NCBI GenBank assembly: GCA_017591395.1
Contig: WEDG01007164.1
Location: 124,001 to 188,000 of the forward strand
DNA from: Schistocephalus solidus
Lineage: Eukaryota > Platyhelminthes > Cestoda > Diphyllobothriidea > Diphyllobothriidae
Reading direction: 5' to 3'
Length of the DNA: 64,000 nt
Part shown: positions 10,192-22,210 of the stretch, one piece after another
How positions within the stretch are numbered: position 1 is the stretch's first letter
Layout: every line of letters begins with the position of its first letter
Position numbers and translations under genes: made by a program
The notes under the pieces: generated by a model
What the model saw: only the letters and a program-made list of their open reading frames with translations
Told to the model about the DNA's origin: nothing
The model's database searches: none

Positions 10192-12930
10192 CTGATAAAC
10201 ACAGAGTGATCTCATCCACAGATGAATAAGTAAAGTGTAAAGAAACCCCATGCATGAGGCATTTTTCTGCGAGGGCTGACCCAGTTTCAGCTTATAAATG
10301 AAGAACTTACATGCTGAGAGCAATTGTTTAAACAGGTCTGCATTTCCCAAAAATCACTGATTACGCATATACGTACGTGAATTTAGGAACTACTAGTAAA
10401 TCACTGGTTACAGGTCAGCTAAATGCTAACTGCATACTAAATACAAGCGTATTCATAGACCCTTTGGTTCACCGTATATTAACCTCACATATAAGCTCTA
10501 GGTCATTAAGCACATTAACCCTAAGATTCAGAGTTTTTCCTATAAATAGTATGATGTGGAGAGCAGCACTCCAAGGTGAAGGTATATCACCTTCTAAAGG
10601 TCCATAAAGAATTATCTGCTTAGATCGATACGTAAACAATGGAATTTTTCAGTCATTTGCCATAAGGTGTGTTGTTTTATACTTCACTGCTCATTTGTGT
10701 CCTGTAGCATTGCCGTGGTGACTCATTCAAACTTCAAAATCACACAATGCTTACCAAGAACTAATTATTTAAAAACAGGTGAATGGCATGAAGCCAAGCA
10801 AGCAAGCCTAAAGCAAGAAGTACATTACTTCGTATTTTAAGGGTAACCCACACAACACAAAGACCTGGTTTTTTTAATTCGGCTACTGTCTTCAAATAAC
10901 ACTTTTAAGTTATCATAACATCCCACATTCCCTGAGTTTTAGTCTAAAATGAGAGCTGACGGATAAAGCTCTTCCAACTGCGCAAAGAATTTCGATATGA
11001 GATCTAGCCAAAGAGGAATATTGTCTAGTAACTGATGAGCACGTTATGGGTAGGTTGCGACATAATTAACATGCTCTAAAAATGAGAATTCTAACCAGAA
11101 TATACCAGAAAATGCATTAGAGCCCAATCTTTCCACTTTGGACATGTAGTTTTCTTCAACGCTGATCAGGCAGGTGGACACGCTCGTGAACTGAACTTTG
11201 AAGCTCACGATAAATTAATGTTCAAGTAATTTAATTACGATTTTTCGTAATTTAAATAAAGAATCATTCATTAAAATCCCCTACCTGTTAAATGATGAAC
11301 CCGCTGGACTGATTTGATCTCTCAATTTTCCAAATCCCGGTGGGATTCTCGTGAAGTGTACGACACAATCGTTCGCGCACAAAAGACATTAGCTTTTGTG
11401 CTACATATGTAATAACACTTTTATTTTTGATAACCATTTTGACCGACGTCACTATTGCATGAAGGAAATGGAGGAAAGCGATCGTATAGTCAAAGACATT
11501 CCTGGGAAATTCATGAAATTATATGTCAGAGTTTTGATATCGAAGGAAGTTGACTCTTATCTACTCAGTTATGTGCATCATTTTTAACTTCAAGTTTTAC
11601 TTTCATTATATATGTCTAAAGCTATTTACTAATGTCTTTCATGTGAACTAGACTTGCGGGTTTCTGTGCACAGTGGACAGGCCGTTTTGTTACTATAATT
11701 TAGCAGCTTTTTACAAGTATTCATGAAGTATTTTAGCTGACGATAAAATGCGAGGGAGATTAGAGTATAACTTGTATTTTAAAGCGGTTGACTCCCGAGC
11801 ATTTACTTCCATAAATTTCACACCCCATGAAATTATAATTGCATTATATCAGTTCATAAGGTAATGATAAACATTGCCTGCAGATCTGATTAAGACAATT
11901 GCACATTTCTGTATCGCTGGTGCCCATTTTAGATAGCTTCATCTGCAACTGGTCGATTCAAAAATGCATTTATTCTGCGTGAAGTTTAGCTTAAGATACA
12001 CTTGAATCAGGCAAATATTTAGGATGGCAAACGCATCCTAGTCATCAGAAGACCTCTTAACGCAAAAAACATTGCTATGTGTCAAAACGCTTCGTGTTAA
12101 CAATTTAAAGTGTAAAAAGACGAAACCTATTGGAATGTCTGCCAGATTAGCCTATGTGCAACAAGAATAATAATCATGCATTCCCACTAAATGCGAGAAA
12201 ACGTCACAACCTGCCAAATTGATGACAGTTGAAAGCAAACAAATTGTAAACACACTTCATTTATTGAGTTGTAAGCTTAACTCACGGAGGGAATGGATAC
12301 CTTTTAATATTGCCAGGGGACAAAAAATATTTTGGTTTTGGTGACGATATTTTAAAAACAAATCACAGAAGACTTAAATGATGTCATTTGTGCAAACTAT
12401 TCGTGCATGATTGTAATATTATACTTGAATGCATATGAAGCAAAAGGTAGACATACAGGCATTTTACGGTTACTTTGCTTAGGATAAAGCTTACGAAATG
12501 CCTTTTGGGTTTGATAAATTTGTTCGAGGTCTTTAATATGCCTGGAAAACATCAGCGCATGTCATATGCGGAAATCCCAAAAGTTCTTAAGCCATGATAA
12601 AACAACCTCGCTAAAGTTAGTTACTAGCTTTTTTGTAGGTATCCATTCTCTTAGAATTAAGGGTGTTGTTTGCAAGGTATTTTTTTCTCTTCGTTATTCT
12701 TTGGTATGAATGCGGTGTCATTACAACGACAATAAAACAGGAAATCACTTACGCAGCAAATGAAATCCGTTAAATACTTTCTTATGTTTTGACATTTTTC
12801 GCAGGCAGTGGTTATTAGTTTTCAAGTAATTGAGTGAACCCCAAAGCACAACGGACCGAGTAAGTCCCGTAACCGATTGGTGAGAGCCATCATCTATTGT
12901 TATATTCCCCATTTAAAGCAACAATGTAGT
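10192..12930. other. AT-rich DNA, no recognised gene
   Basis: A plus-strand frame at 11396-11587 includes a balanced-looking stretch (MKEMEESDRIVKDIPGKFMK) ending in a normal stop, but I see no convincing splice acceptor or start context. Short hairpin-like repeats (for example AAGGTGA/TCACCTT near 10,575) are minor. Nothing else recognised. Confidence 0.4.
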
Positions 12931-13110
12931 GAGCCCGTTGCACGATGGTTACAGCGTTTAAATTCTATCTAACAGGTCACAAGTTCAATTTGCGGGGACC
13001 ACAACACATGGCGTTTTGTTTGGATGGCGGATGATGGCTAATAAGCCAGAAATGGCTAATCTAGTCTCCCTTGTCTTTGTAACTTAGTTCATTCTGTCTA
13101 AATACGTTTT
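12931..13110 (+). mobile_element. SINE-like repeat, copy A (tRNA-derived)
   Basis: The head contains a tRNA A-box-like stretch (TTGCACGATGGTTACAGCG) and a B-box-like stretch (GGTCACAAGTTCAATTTG). The body contains the family signature 'gatggctaataagccagaaatggc' and the end 'ctcccttgtctttgt'. The same order is seen in copies C, E, F and H on this strand and B, D, G and I on the other. RNA polymerase III transcription and dependence on a partner LINE are inferred from the SINE class. Confidence 0.65.
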
Positions 13111-15149
13111 AAGGAATAACATTTCCTCTTTAATGTTTACCTATAAAAAAGGTATTCTGGAACAGAATGTACGTTCTTGTGTTATAAAAGACCTTACAGT
13201 GCTCCAAACCAGCTTTTGGAAATGGCATAATAGACTATGGTTTATTGGCAAAACTTTAAGGAATTGTTCGGAAGATATTGTACGTTGAAGGACGCTGTAA
13301 CATGTCCTACATTAATCGCAGTTTAAGCTCCAATTCTGTACGATGAAAATATATTTGTGATGTTTTTTCTTGAAGAGTGTCTTTTGTGACGGGTATTGTG
13401 TTTTTACCTCAAAATTTCCATGAGCATTAAAATTGCTTTATGCCATTTTACACGGTTATAATTTTATATGAAGAAATAGGCGTTTCCCTGTCATATTTTA
13501 AACGTGCATGTGTATCGTTACTTGAAAAGCACTACATGCCATTTTTACTGGGACAAACAAGTAACGGACAACTGACAAAAAGCATCATAATATCTGTGGC
13601 TTAACTAGAATCAATTTTTCCTCAATTATCTCTTGCTTCTGCTTTGTATTTGCGACGTTTCAAGAAACTATGCGCCGCCTTTAGGGACGGTTACTTCGAC
13701 AACCCATGCAAAAGACCAATTTGTAGTCGTAAACAAAGTTATGCGGAAAGTTGCATGGTGTGTTTTACTTAACGGTGGGACTGGACTTTAACATCGACTA
13801 ACAGGTGAGTAAACTTGTCGTCGAAACTACGACCTCATTGCCTTGTTTTCCCAGAACTAAAAATTATAATCCTGGTTTGTATGTGAGCTTTAGTTGAAAT
13901 AGCTGCAAAAATAGTGATGCTTTATAAGTCACTTAATCAACAACTATATCCAAGCATTTATTTGTTAATGCTCTAAGAAGGTGATTTGGTACATGTGGTA
14001 GTGGAAGTGTGCAAAATGTCGTATGTTTTTGGAACGCAACCTAAAAAACGTAATCATCGGTAGTCAATGTGCTTTCAACAATTAAACTGAAAATTGTATG
14101 AATTTCAATATGGTACGCAAGAAGATGAAAGGAATGATGGAAACCTTCTGCAGAATCGTCGATTTTCATACACTGGAGAACTTATCTCCCCGGTTGCGCA
14201 GGTTTATTTTTCTTTCTATGTTTTGAGCACATTTTGAATTTACTGTTTAACCTTTGTTTACTCTCTTAAAAGCGATGAACAAATTCAATTCTCGAATGTC
14301 CCCTACGGCACCGTTAAAAATTAGGCTGATATTTTGAAGATGTTAAAAGGATAGGTTTTGTAAGTTCGACATGACTAGAGATGTCTCTGATATTAGCGTT
14401 TTTAAATTTTTGAATAGTCTGAAATTTCCAATGAAAGAATGATACATTTTAATGTAGGATTCAAAAATGACAGTTTATGTACAGCGTCAATTTATAAACA
14501 TCAGCTTATGAGGGACCAGTTACGTTAGAGTTCCCGTTTAAAAATAAATTTTGCTATTCTCATGACTCATCGATGGAACATGTACGGTATTTTTTTTAAA
14601 AAACCTACTCAATTAATGTTTTCCTGTAACAAAACTGTTGTGAGAACATGATGCATATTCTGGTTCTTTTCTGTCAAATGCAGTTCAAAATATTTGGATT
14701 ATCTAAGACTTCAGCTGCCAGGCACCAGAACGTGATTCAAATCTAAGAAAAGGTTTTTCTTTATAAGATGTCGTTCAGAGTTCAACCTAACGGAGTAATC
14801 TTCAGTTAATTGGCTCAAAATTCTAAAACTTATTTTCACTAGGTGTCTGCAACGGAGCCATTTCGGTCCACTTTTTCCACATTTTTCTGACACATTTCTG
14901 TTTCTGGTACCTGAAAGGGGCAAATTCTCTTGCATCTTACCACTGTTGACTAATTTAATTCACATAAAATTCACGCCGACGATTAATTTGAGTTCTTCTA
15001 ATCGAACACGCTTCTTGAAATCTTTGCATTCGTACATGTTTGCTCATACGTCTTATAATATTTTTCGAAATTCTCAAATAGAGACGTTTCCGTATTTACA
15101 GTAAGACAAAGCAATAAAAATGCCTTTCCATAAATTCCAGGAGCGTCTG
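13111..15149. other. AT-rich DNA, no recognised gene
   Basis: A minus-strand frame at 14711-14935 follows a good acceptor-like sequence (cccctttcag at about 14,905) but has no clear donor. A 22-base string around 14,400 (TTTTAAATTTTTGAATAGTC and two more bases) recurs near 62,806, probably an ancient dispersed repeat. Otherwise nothing recognised. Confidence 0.4.
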
Positions 15150-15270
15150 CTTACACCGTGTTCTAACTCGCAGCAAAATATAAACCATTACCTTAAACCT
15201 ACATCTAGTCTTAAACGTCATCCTATCAGTAACACTTATTTTAACCTCACATTTAAAATATACCCCAATC
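15150..15270. repeat. Degenerate CTAACC-like minisatellite
   Basis: G-poor tract of eroded units such as CTTAAACCTA, CTTAAACGTC and TTTTAACCTC. It shares the words 'aaaccattac' and 'ttaaacct' with the tract at 7390-7540. The open frame of about 127 codons through it (15,120-15,503) is a by-product of the low-complexity composition. Confidence 0.4.
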
Positions 15271-15821
15271 TCCTCGCAAGTAGCGCGAGAATAAATTATA
15301 AGAGGAGAGTTTTATTCCCTTGTTTTACCTTCATATCTTTAAGTTTACATATTTGTCTTCATTTTTCATTGGTGCATGGTTTTAAAATAAGCCTCGTTTT
15401 TACAATTTATTTTCTATTTACAAAATGCTGCAAAAGTCATAAAAATCTGGTATTGAGCAATATCAGTCTAGTTTACCCAAAATATTTCGTTTGTCTCAGG
15501 TAAAAAATTATGATGAACCAGCAGGTGTGATTTGCATTCCGTGAACAGTTGCCCCTTTCCTTAGCAGGGCAGGGTCTGGAGGGAACTACACTGGCTGCCT
15601 GATACAATGCCCCATCTACATTTAGCACTAAAGGGTTGTTGATTCAACGTCTGCAAATCAGACCTCAGTATCTTAAATGGTATTCAACGACAGTTGACAA
15701 CAAGCATCTGTCGGAAAAACACGTTATTGACCATTTGATAGCCATTTGTTGACGAGTGCTTTCCGATCGCTACCGGAAGTGACTCGTCCCGATCTGCCTT
15801 GGAGCTCACTCTCGAGCAGTA
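15271..15821. other. Unclassified DNA next to SINE-like repeats
   Basis: AT-rich to about 15,500, then a less AT-rich stretch (15,540-15,820) with no recognised coding or mobile element; it may be flanking repeat material. Confidence 0.35.
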
Positions 15822-15975
15822 CCAGCAGTCACACAGTGGCTAATATTAGAGGCAGATAAACTTTGCTGACAGAGACAAAGGAAACTGGAGTGGCTACTTC
15901 CGGCTCGTTAGACGTCATCAGCCAGTCATACTCAAGGCCCTGTTTTGCACCACCCGAGGCTCGAACGCGACAAAC
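15822..15975 (-). mobile_element. SINE-like repeat, copy B
   Basis: Reads as the reverse complement of the family: tail CCAGCAGTCACACAGTGG, then 'gacaaaggaaactgg', the body 'cgtcatcagccagtcatactc', and a head with 'gaggctcgaacgcg' (B-box complement). A plus-oriented tail fragment (GTCGCTGTGTGGCTGCTGG) lies just beyond the head at about 15,996-16,014, so tail sequence is present in both orientations around this head. Confidence 0.65.
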
Positions 15976-16103
15976 ATAATTTGTCTGGAAAATTTGTCGC
16001 TGTGTGGCTGCTGGTGGGGTCTGGAGGGTGAGCCCGAAGGACGAATGTAGTGGCAGAGATCCATGAGCGTTCAAATATTCAATCTAAGCCAGCAAGACAA
16101 GGA

Positions 16104-16280
16104 ACCTGTGGCCCAACGGTTACAGCGTTTGACTTTTAACCAAAAGATCACGGTTTTGAGATTTCGGTGGGGCACCACCCGTGGTTAAGTATGACTGGCT
16201 GATGACGGCTAAGGAAGATAAATGGCGATTGCTGTTCTGTGTTTTTTTGTCGGCAATGTTTATCTGGCATTTAATAGCAA
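16104..16280 (+). mobile_element. SINE-like repeat, copy C (tRNA-Lys-like head)
   Basis: The best tRNA-like head in the window: A-box region GTGGCCCAACGGTTACAGCG, an anticodon-loop-like GACTTTTAACC as in tRNA-Lys(UUU), and a B-box region GATCACGGTTTTGAGATTTC. The body has 'atgactggctgatgacggctaa' and the end 'gtcggcaatgtttatctgg'. It lies head to head with copy B about 130 bases away. Confidence 0.7.
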
Positions 16281-19200
16281 TCAAAACTGCAATATGTATT
16301 GTTTATAAAGCTTCCCAACAGGAAACGCTTGTCTTAAAAAGAACACTTTTTTTAGCCTCGTTGACCAATTTGTCTTTACAATTAGACAAATGAAACTCCA
16401 AATTATGCGTAGTAAATCGGAATTCTGTTTATGTCGTGGGTGCCATGCACCTTCGTTTGATTTCCCATTATGTTTAGCCGCAAAAATTTCATTTGCTTTC
16501 ACGTAAACAAAAAATCGAAAGAGGACCTTAATTCGTGATTTATTTTTTTCTGTTTCTACTGCTAGAATATGTTCGGCAACAAACATTCATGTGCTTCCGT
16601 AGTAAATCGACAAATCGGAAACATCAGTACTTTGAAGAAGGATGGACGGAATTAGAACACGTTCAGTCATCCAGGCATGACCTCACAACAGGTTACATTT
16701 GTTGCTGCCTACTATGATAGCTAGTAAGCAAGTGTTAAGCTTGGAAAATAAGGCTGAGTTCAGTTTTCGTAGCAAATAAATAAGCGGCTATTCGGGTGTT
16801 TGAGCAGATTTGACCTCCTTTTCGGTCAGGTTAATCTAAACTTCAATCGACTGTCAAGATTACCCTCTGAATAACATACAGGAAAGCTGCAAAAGGTCAT
16901 GTTCAGTAGAGGCCTTGTCATTCTTACATCACAGATGACTGATTTATTGTTAGGAGACGCAGAACAATTTTAAAACTGAGTGTACTCCGTAATAAAGGGT
17001 AGACCATTTTGTTGCAAGTCTACGTTTTTAAAAATATATTTTGAGGGCCCTTGCAAGGGTTATGTTGTTATACTATACTTTCAACGGACTCACAAAAAAG
17101 TTAAGCCAACCTTGACATTGGAAGAATGATTATCTTATTGGTGAAGTTAATTTTCCTGTCAACTGTTTACTAAAGATCTCTATCATGGAGAAGAAACTTG
17201 TTTTCCTTCAAAGAAGACAGTTGAAACAACAATTATGCTGCAGCTAGTCGTAATATATGCGATGTTTATTGAATCTCACAGTTTTGATGATAAGTCGATA
17301 AAAATGCATACGCCGATTGATTGGTTACTTGTCGAAAACTAATCGAGCGACCTTACTGGACTTCAATGTTGAAAGAATACCCATTTCACGCATGTAGACA
17401 TCATTCTGTGTCAGGAACTCATCCTGTGACCCAGCTTATCGTGGTTCACTTAAACATCTGACTGACTTTGGTTTGATTTAACCTGCAAATTTACAAGAAG
17501 AAGTATGTTCATGTCTTCCAAATGTTTGGAAGAGCTTATCTAGATTTTATTTACTTGGCGCCTTTTTGTACGCTGGTAAAGTGTTGACGTGAAATCTAAA
17601 CTTCATGTGAATACACCAACTATAACGGTAGGGAATTTTCAGATGTTGGCGCACTTTTCTTGCTAAAGTATCTTACGGGTTTAAGGGAGCATGGATTTTT
17701 GCAAAGATGTTTTATTGATCATTTAACATAACGTACTCGTAAAGACAACAGTTTTGCGCATTCATTTTTTCTGAGGATACGTTGGTGTTCAGAATGGCTT
17801 ACAAACTTCCTATACGCAGTCTCTTTTATGGAACCTTAAGCGCTAAAACATAAGTGTATTAACAGCGTCATGTGCCCTGCTATGCGATCGAGTAAACACG
17901 TGTTTATGCACTATTTTAAACTAAGCTCTTACTATGTGCTGCAATAAAGTATGTGCAGAAAACGTTCTTCGAGGTTGTTAAATAAAATTTCGTTTACAAA
18001 GGCATAAGTGGCAACAAACCTTTACAACTTCAGCCTATGTAATGGATAGCAAAACCTATCAACATCTTTCCCTTCGAAACTAACTTCTCCGTCCCAGATT
18101 TTGGAATAAGAGAAAATCGGGGTAACGTGCCTAATTACTCAACCCACTTCAGGGTGCCCACTTTATTTCACTTCAGCGTACGGAATCGTCAAAGATTTTG
18201 CTGTTAATTTTTGACGTGTGTCTTTTCACCACACATCATGTGCAAACAAGAAAACTGGGGTTAGTGGATATTGGACTGCCGAATGATTTTTAATGGCATA
18301 CTATTTATCTTAGTAGTTCCTACATGAAAACAATTGGTATCCTTTTAGTTAACAGTAGACAAAAACCCTGAAAAACGAAAATAAACGTCCTAAGTGCCCT
18401 TTTAGTGAGGAAAGACTGACAGACATAGGTTGGGTTAACGCAAGGTACCAAAAGAGCTCTTAATTATTTTGCAAAGCATGCTTTGTTCCAACTCGTGCAG
18501 AGCAAAACCAATTACCTCTAACATTTTGTGATAGTGGTATTAGAAACCCACTGATAAATCGGGTATTTACAGTTTCCAATATTAGAATATCACGCATAGA
18601 AAAAACGTATTTATTTCGATTATGAAATATACCTCAGAGACTATTTTTAAAATAGTTACCGTAATTTTAAAATTCAATTTACAGTATTTGGAAAGTACGG
18701 AGGTAGATTTTAAAGTTGTTGTTATGCCACACTAGGATCATCACTCTGAAAACTAATCCTACATGCCGCATGGTAAAAACGCTTTTAATGGTGTCATTCT
18801 GCATACATGTTAGAGAACGTGGGTGTGAATGTCTCATTTCGTGGAATATTTCACACAATTGAATTTCATTTTAATTTTGAATTTGAATTATGATATATTT
18901 ATTTTAAAAATTGTAGTTATATGACTTTAAGTATCCTAAAATATTCGTCTATTTATCGCTGTTCCTTATATATTATTTAATAATGTCTCTTCCCATTGCA
19001 ATACATGTGATAACGAAGATTTTAATTCCCAAGATGTAAAATGAAATGAATTATGTTTTCTTTTATTTTAGTTAAACAATATTTAAATTAAAAAATCTTA
19101 AACGCTACTATGCTGATCAGTAATGTTCGAAATAAACAAGCATTTAAAAAATTATTTTTAAGCAGGAAACACAATTAATTTTAGAAATAATTAACTAAGA

Positions 19201-21699
19201 CGTGCTATAATATACAATAGGTAAAGCATTAAATATTTTAGACATTTTTTTCATTAAATGTGCTTGAATTCTATCCATTTGAGTAATACTTTATTACTGT
19301 GTATGATTTGCTGAAGTCTTCTGAAAGTTGCGTGCTTCTGAAATCAAACATATAAGAGAGACTGAAATAGCTTGGGAATAATTACGATCATCAAAATTGC
19401 AAGCCTATTGTGTCACCTTAAAATAGGGCTCTGATGAAGAGTAGTTTCTTGCTCGACGTCAGCACGGGAATCTTTGTGGTCTTTCGGTCATGTTCTTGAC
19501 AATAAAGCCATCTAGATAGCTTAAGGTTTAGCGGTACAAAACCCGCAAAATGGGTATGTTGTCCGCGACAACTTTACTATTACTTTCTAGGAATATACCA
19601 GTTCAGTATTCAAGTTGATGTTTTTGTGAGTTACATTGCCTAACGTAGGTATTTAAATAGATATTTAGCGCTTACACGAAATCTTACGTAGATTTTGACA
19701 TCAATTAACTGTTTTGTTGATAAAAGGATATAACTATAAAATTTGGAACTCAATTTTGCGATATGACGTTTCGTACTGTTCAGCGCACAGAAATATGCCT
19801 GGTGGTCCGCTTAGAAGGAATATACAATCTACTGAAAGTCCCTATTTTCTGGAAGAATTTTTGGTCACCTTCTGCCAGATTTATAGCTGGAGGCAACATT
19901 CTCGCTCCTAAAATGGTCACCTTTAGCAATGGGTTCTTGAGAACGTTTGAACCCGTTGTTATGGCATATTCAAGAAGACCGGAAGCAGGTGGCTGACATG
20001 GCACAAGCCTGCCACTACACAACCTCTCTTGTGTGCATGCTTCACACGGGAGCTGCGCACAACGAATGGGACTGCACCAGACAACCATTTTCCTCCTAAA
20101 AATGTTTATTTCTTTTGAAAACTCAAGGGTTTAATTAAGATTAATTTGAAAACAAATAGCTGTGGAAGCGCATACTGTTATATGGAACTGATTTTGGCAC
20201 CGAGTTCTGTAAAATCAATGAAATATTTTTCATATCGCACTTCCAGGTCTAAATCAAATCCGGCTCACGCTTTGTTATTTGCTATTGATTATAAATTATA
20301 AATCAATGCAAACAGATGACTGTGCCGTGAAAGATATTTGTGCATGTTAAGTAATTTAGGAAGCCTGCAATTTATCATCGAAGAGAAATTCATATTGAAA
20401 CTGCATTTTTCTACAGAAGCTTAGTGGAAATTGTGTTAAATTAAACCAGTAAATATAGACAAACCATCCCGCTGTGCGGTGAAGCTAACTGCACTGACGG
20501 ATCGATGATGGATACGAACTGACATTAACGTATGCAGACATTTGAACGTTTTGGCAACAGATGGGTTTTTACGCTCCACAGAACTATATATAACAGTTAA
20601 ATTTAAGGTTGCCTAAACAAGACTCTTGTATATTGATGTATTTTGAGTGCCTGTTATGTATATCCTATCCTCTGTGCGACGCTTATTTTAGAAAATAATG
20701 CAATTTTCAAAATACGCACGGATAATATAAATGCCAAATACAGTAGGTGCCATAACTCATGCAATGTTTGATCAAAATTTATAGTATTATTTTTGTTTTT
20801 ATATTGTGGATGTAAAGGCTAGAATGCCTTTTATAAAAAACCCTTTATGTTTACTGCAGTTTATTTAAGGACAACAGACAATAATTGGGCGAAATTGAAG
20901 GTTGCCGTACATTCAGGAAATTCCCTATGCCATTTAATATCAAAAAGCAGCTTTCATAGTTTTTTGTGCCCTGTGATATAAAAAAACATTAATAAAAACA
21001 AGATATCTTTCAAATACTTTCCTTCTGAAACTGAAAAATCTGATCTTAATTCAAGGAAGGTCGGGTGAAAGCATATTTAAGAGATCAAAATTTACGGAAA
21101 ATAAGGAAAGAATTCAGTATGATAAATCATTATTTACTAATTTCTGAGGTTTTTGACACGAAACCCACTAATAACTTTGTTTGACATTATTTGTTTTACT
21201 GCACCGTAAACACATATGCCACAAGGCGTGAAATGCCTTTACTTTTCTTTGTCACACTATGATAATACTACGTCAAAACATTTCCTGTCGGAAGTTGATT
21301 TTGAGCGTTTGGAAATTGGCAGCCGAACGGCTGCGTGTTGGCACATTGGAAAATATTATCAATATTAGCTAGGCCACACTTTCAAGAATTAAGTAACCAT
21401 AAAACAGTGTTTGGAATTAAAGCAAGGTGAACCAAAACGTTCCAGGATGCAAACAGAACGAGGATTTTATTCAAAGGATACTGAAATACACCATAATATT
21501 CTCCTTTGGACTATTCAGAGAGAACATTTGTTCATGTTCTCTTGGACTTTAATAAAGAACGATGAAGGAATTCGGCCTGCACCTGCAGAATGTTGGGATA
21601 GAGAACGATTCTAATTTGCTCAAGAGTATATTAATCACAGACTTTCATTTTTGAAAATCATTTACTTTTGTGATTTTTTCTTATTTTAAGATAAGCCTC
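16281..21699. other. AT-rich DNA, no recognised gene
   Basis: Includes a very A/T-rich stretch at about 18,850-19,270 and a less AT-rich patch at 19,780-20,090 that is open on both strands (about 100 codons on the minus strand) but has no recognised product, start or splice sites. Nothing else recognised. Confidence 0.4.
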
Positions 21700-22210
21700 C
21701 GAAGTGGACCCAGAGTGTCATAGGTGGGTAGATTTTCCCACATGAACATGCGGTATCGACAACAATCTTAAAGAACTGTCGAAGACTGATGGTTTGGAAG
21801 AGCAGCCGATTTGGCGGTCAACAAGAGACCATAAATAGCAAGCTGTTCACTGACATCGTAAAGGATGTCTTCGGTTATAACGGCATTCACCAACGCCGAA
21901 TGGACACTGTATTTTTTGCTAGATAATGCTACAGTGTATTGATTAAAGGTAGTATAATTTTAATTTTACTTACGCTTATAATCTAACTTTTTAGACCACA
22001 ACCAGTCTTTCCGTCTGCGGTTTCCACAGCATTTGTATTCTTGCAAACAACCCGGATATAAATCCCATTGAAAATCTGTTTGCATTGATCATAAAACAGG
22101 GAAAAGGCCAAGAAACATATTCCAATAGAGAATAAGTTGGATTATGTGCTTAATAACTGCATAGAACAAAACACCATTGACAACTTAGTAGTCTTAATTG
22201 CCTCCTGACT
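21700..22210 (+). pseudogene. Decayed Tc1/mariner-type transposase fragment
   Basis: The catalytic half of a DDE transposase is visible on the plus strand in pieces. At 21,771-21,917 the frame reads KNCRRLMVWKSSRFG and, later, GIHQRRMDTVF, as in Tc1-type proteins upstream of the second catalytic Asp. After a one-base shift FLLDNATVY follows, with the Asp codon at 21,922-21,924. The NPDINPIENLFALIIKQ motif then carries the catalytic Glu at 22,070-22,072. Between them a 46-nt GT...AG segment (21,949-21,994) interrupts; without it the Glu codon falls 34 codons after the Asp, close to the DD34E spacing. An in-frame TGA at 21,940 and other breaks make it inactive. Terminal inverted repeats were not found. 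Confidence 0.65.

Noticed and set aside
15120..15503. 127-codon plus-strand ORF
   Set aside because: It runs through a G-poor repetitive tract where stops are rare for compositional reasons. No domain, start context or splice evidence.
12931..16200. tRNA genes suggested by A-box and B-box-like sequences
   Set aside because: The heads do not fold into a clean cloverleaf with matching acceptor ends and are followed by a shared body and tail, so they are SINE heads, not functional tRNAs.
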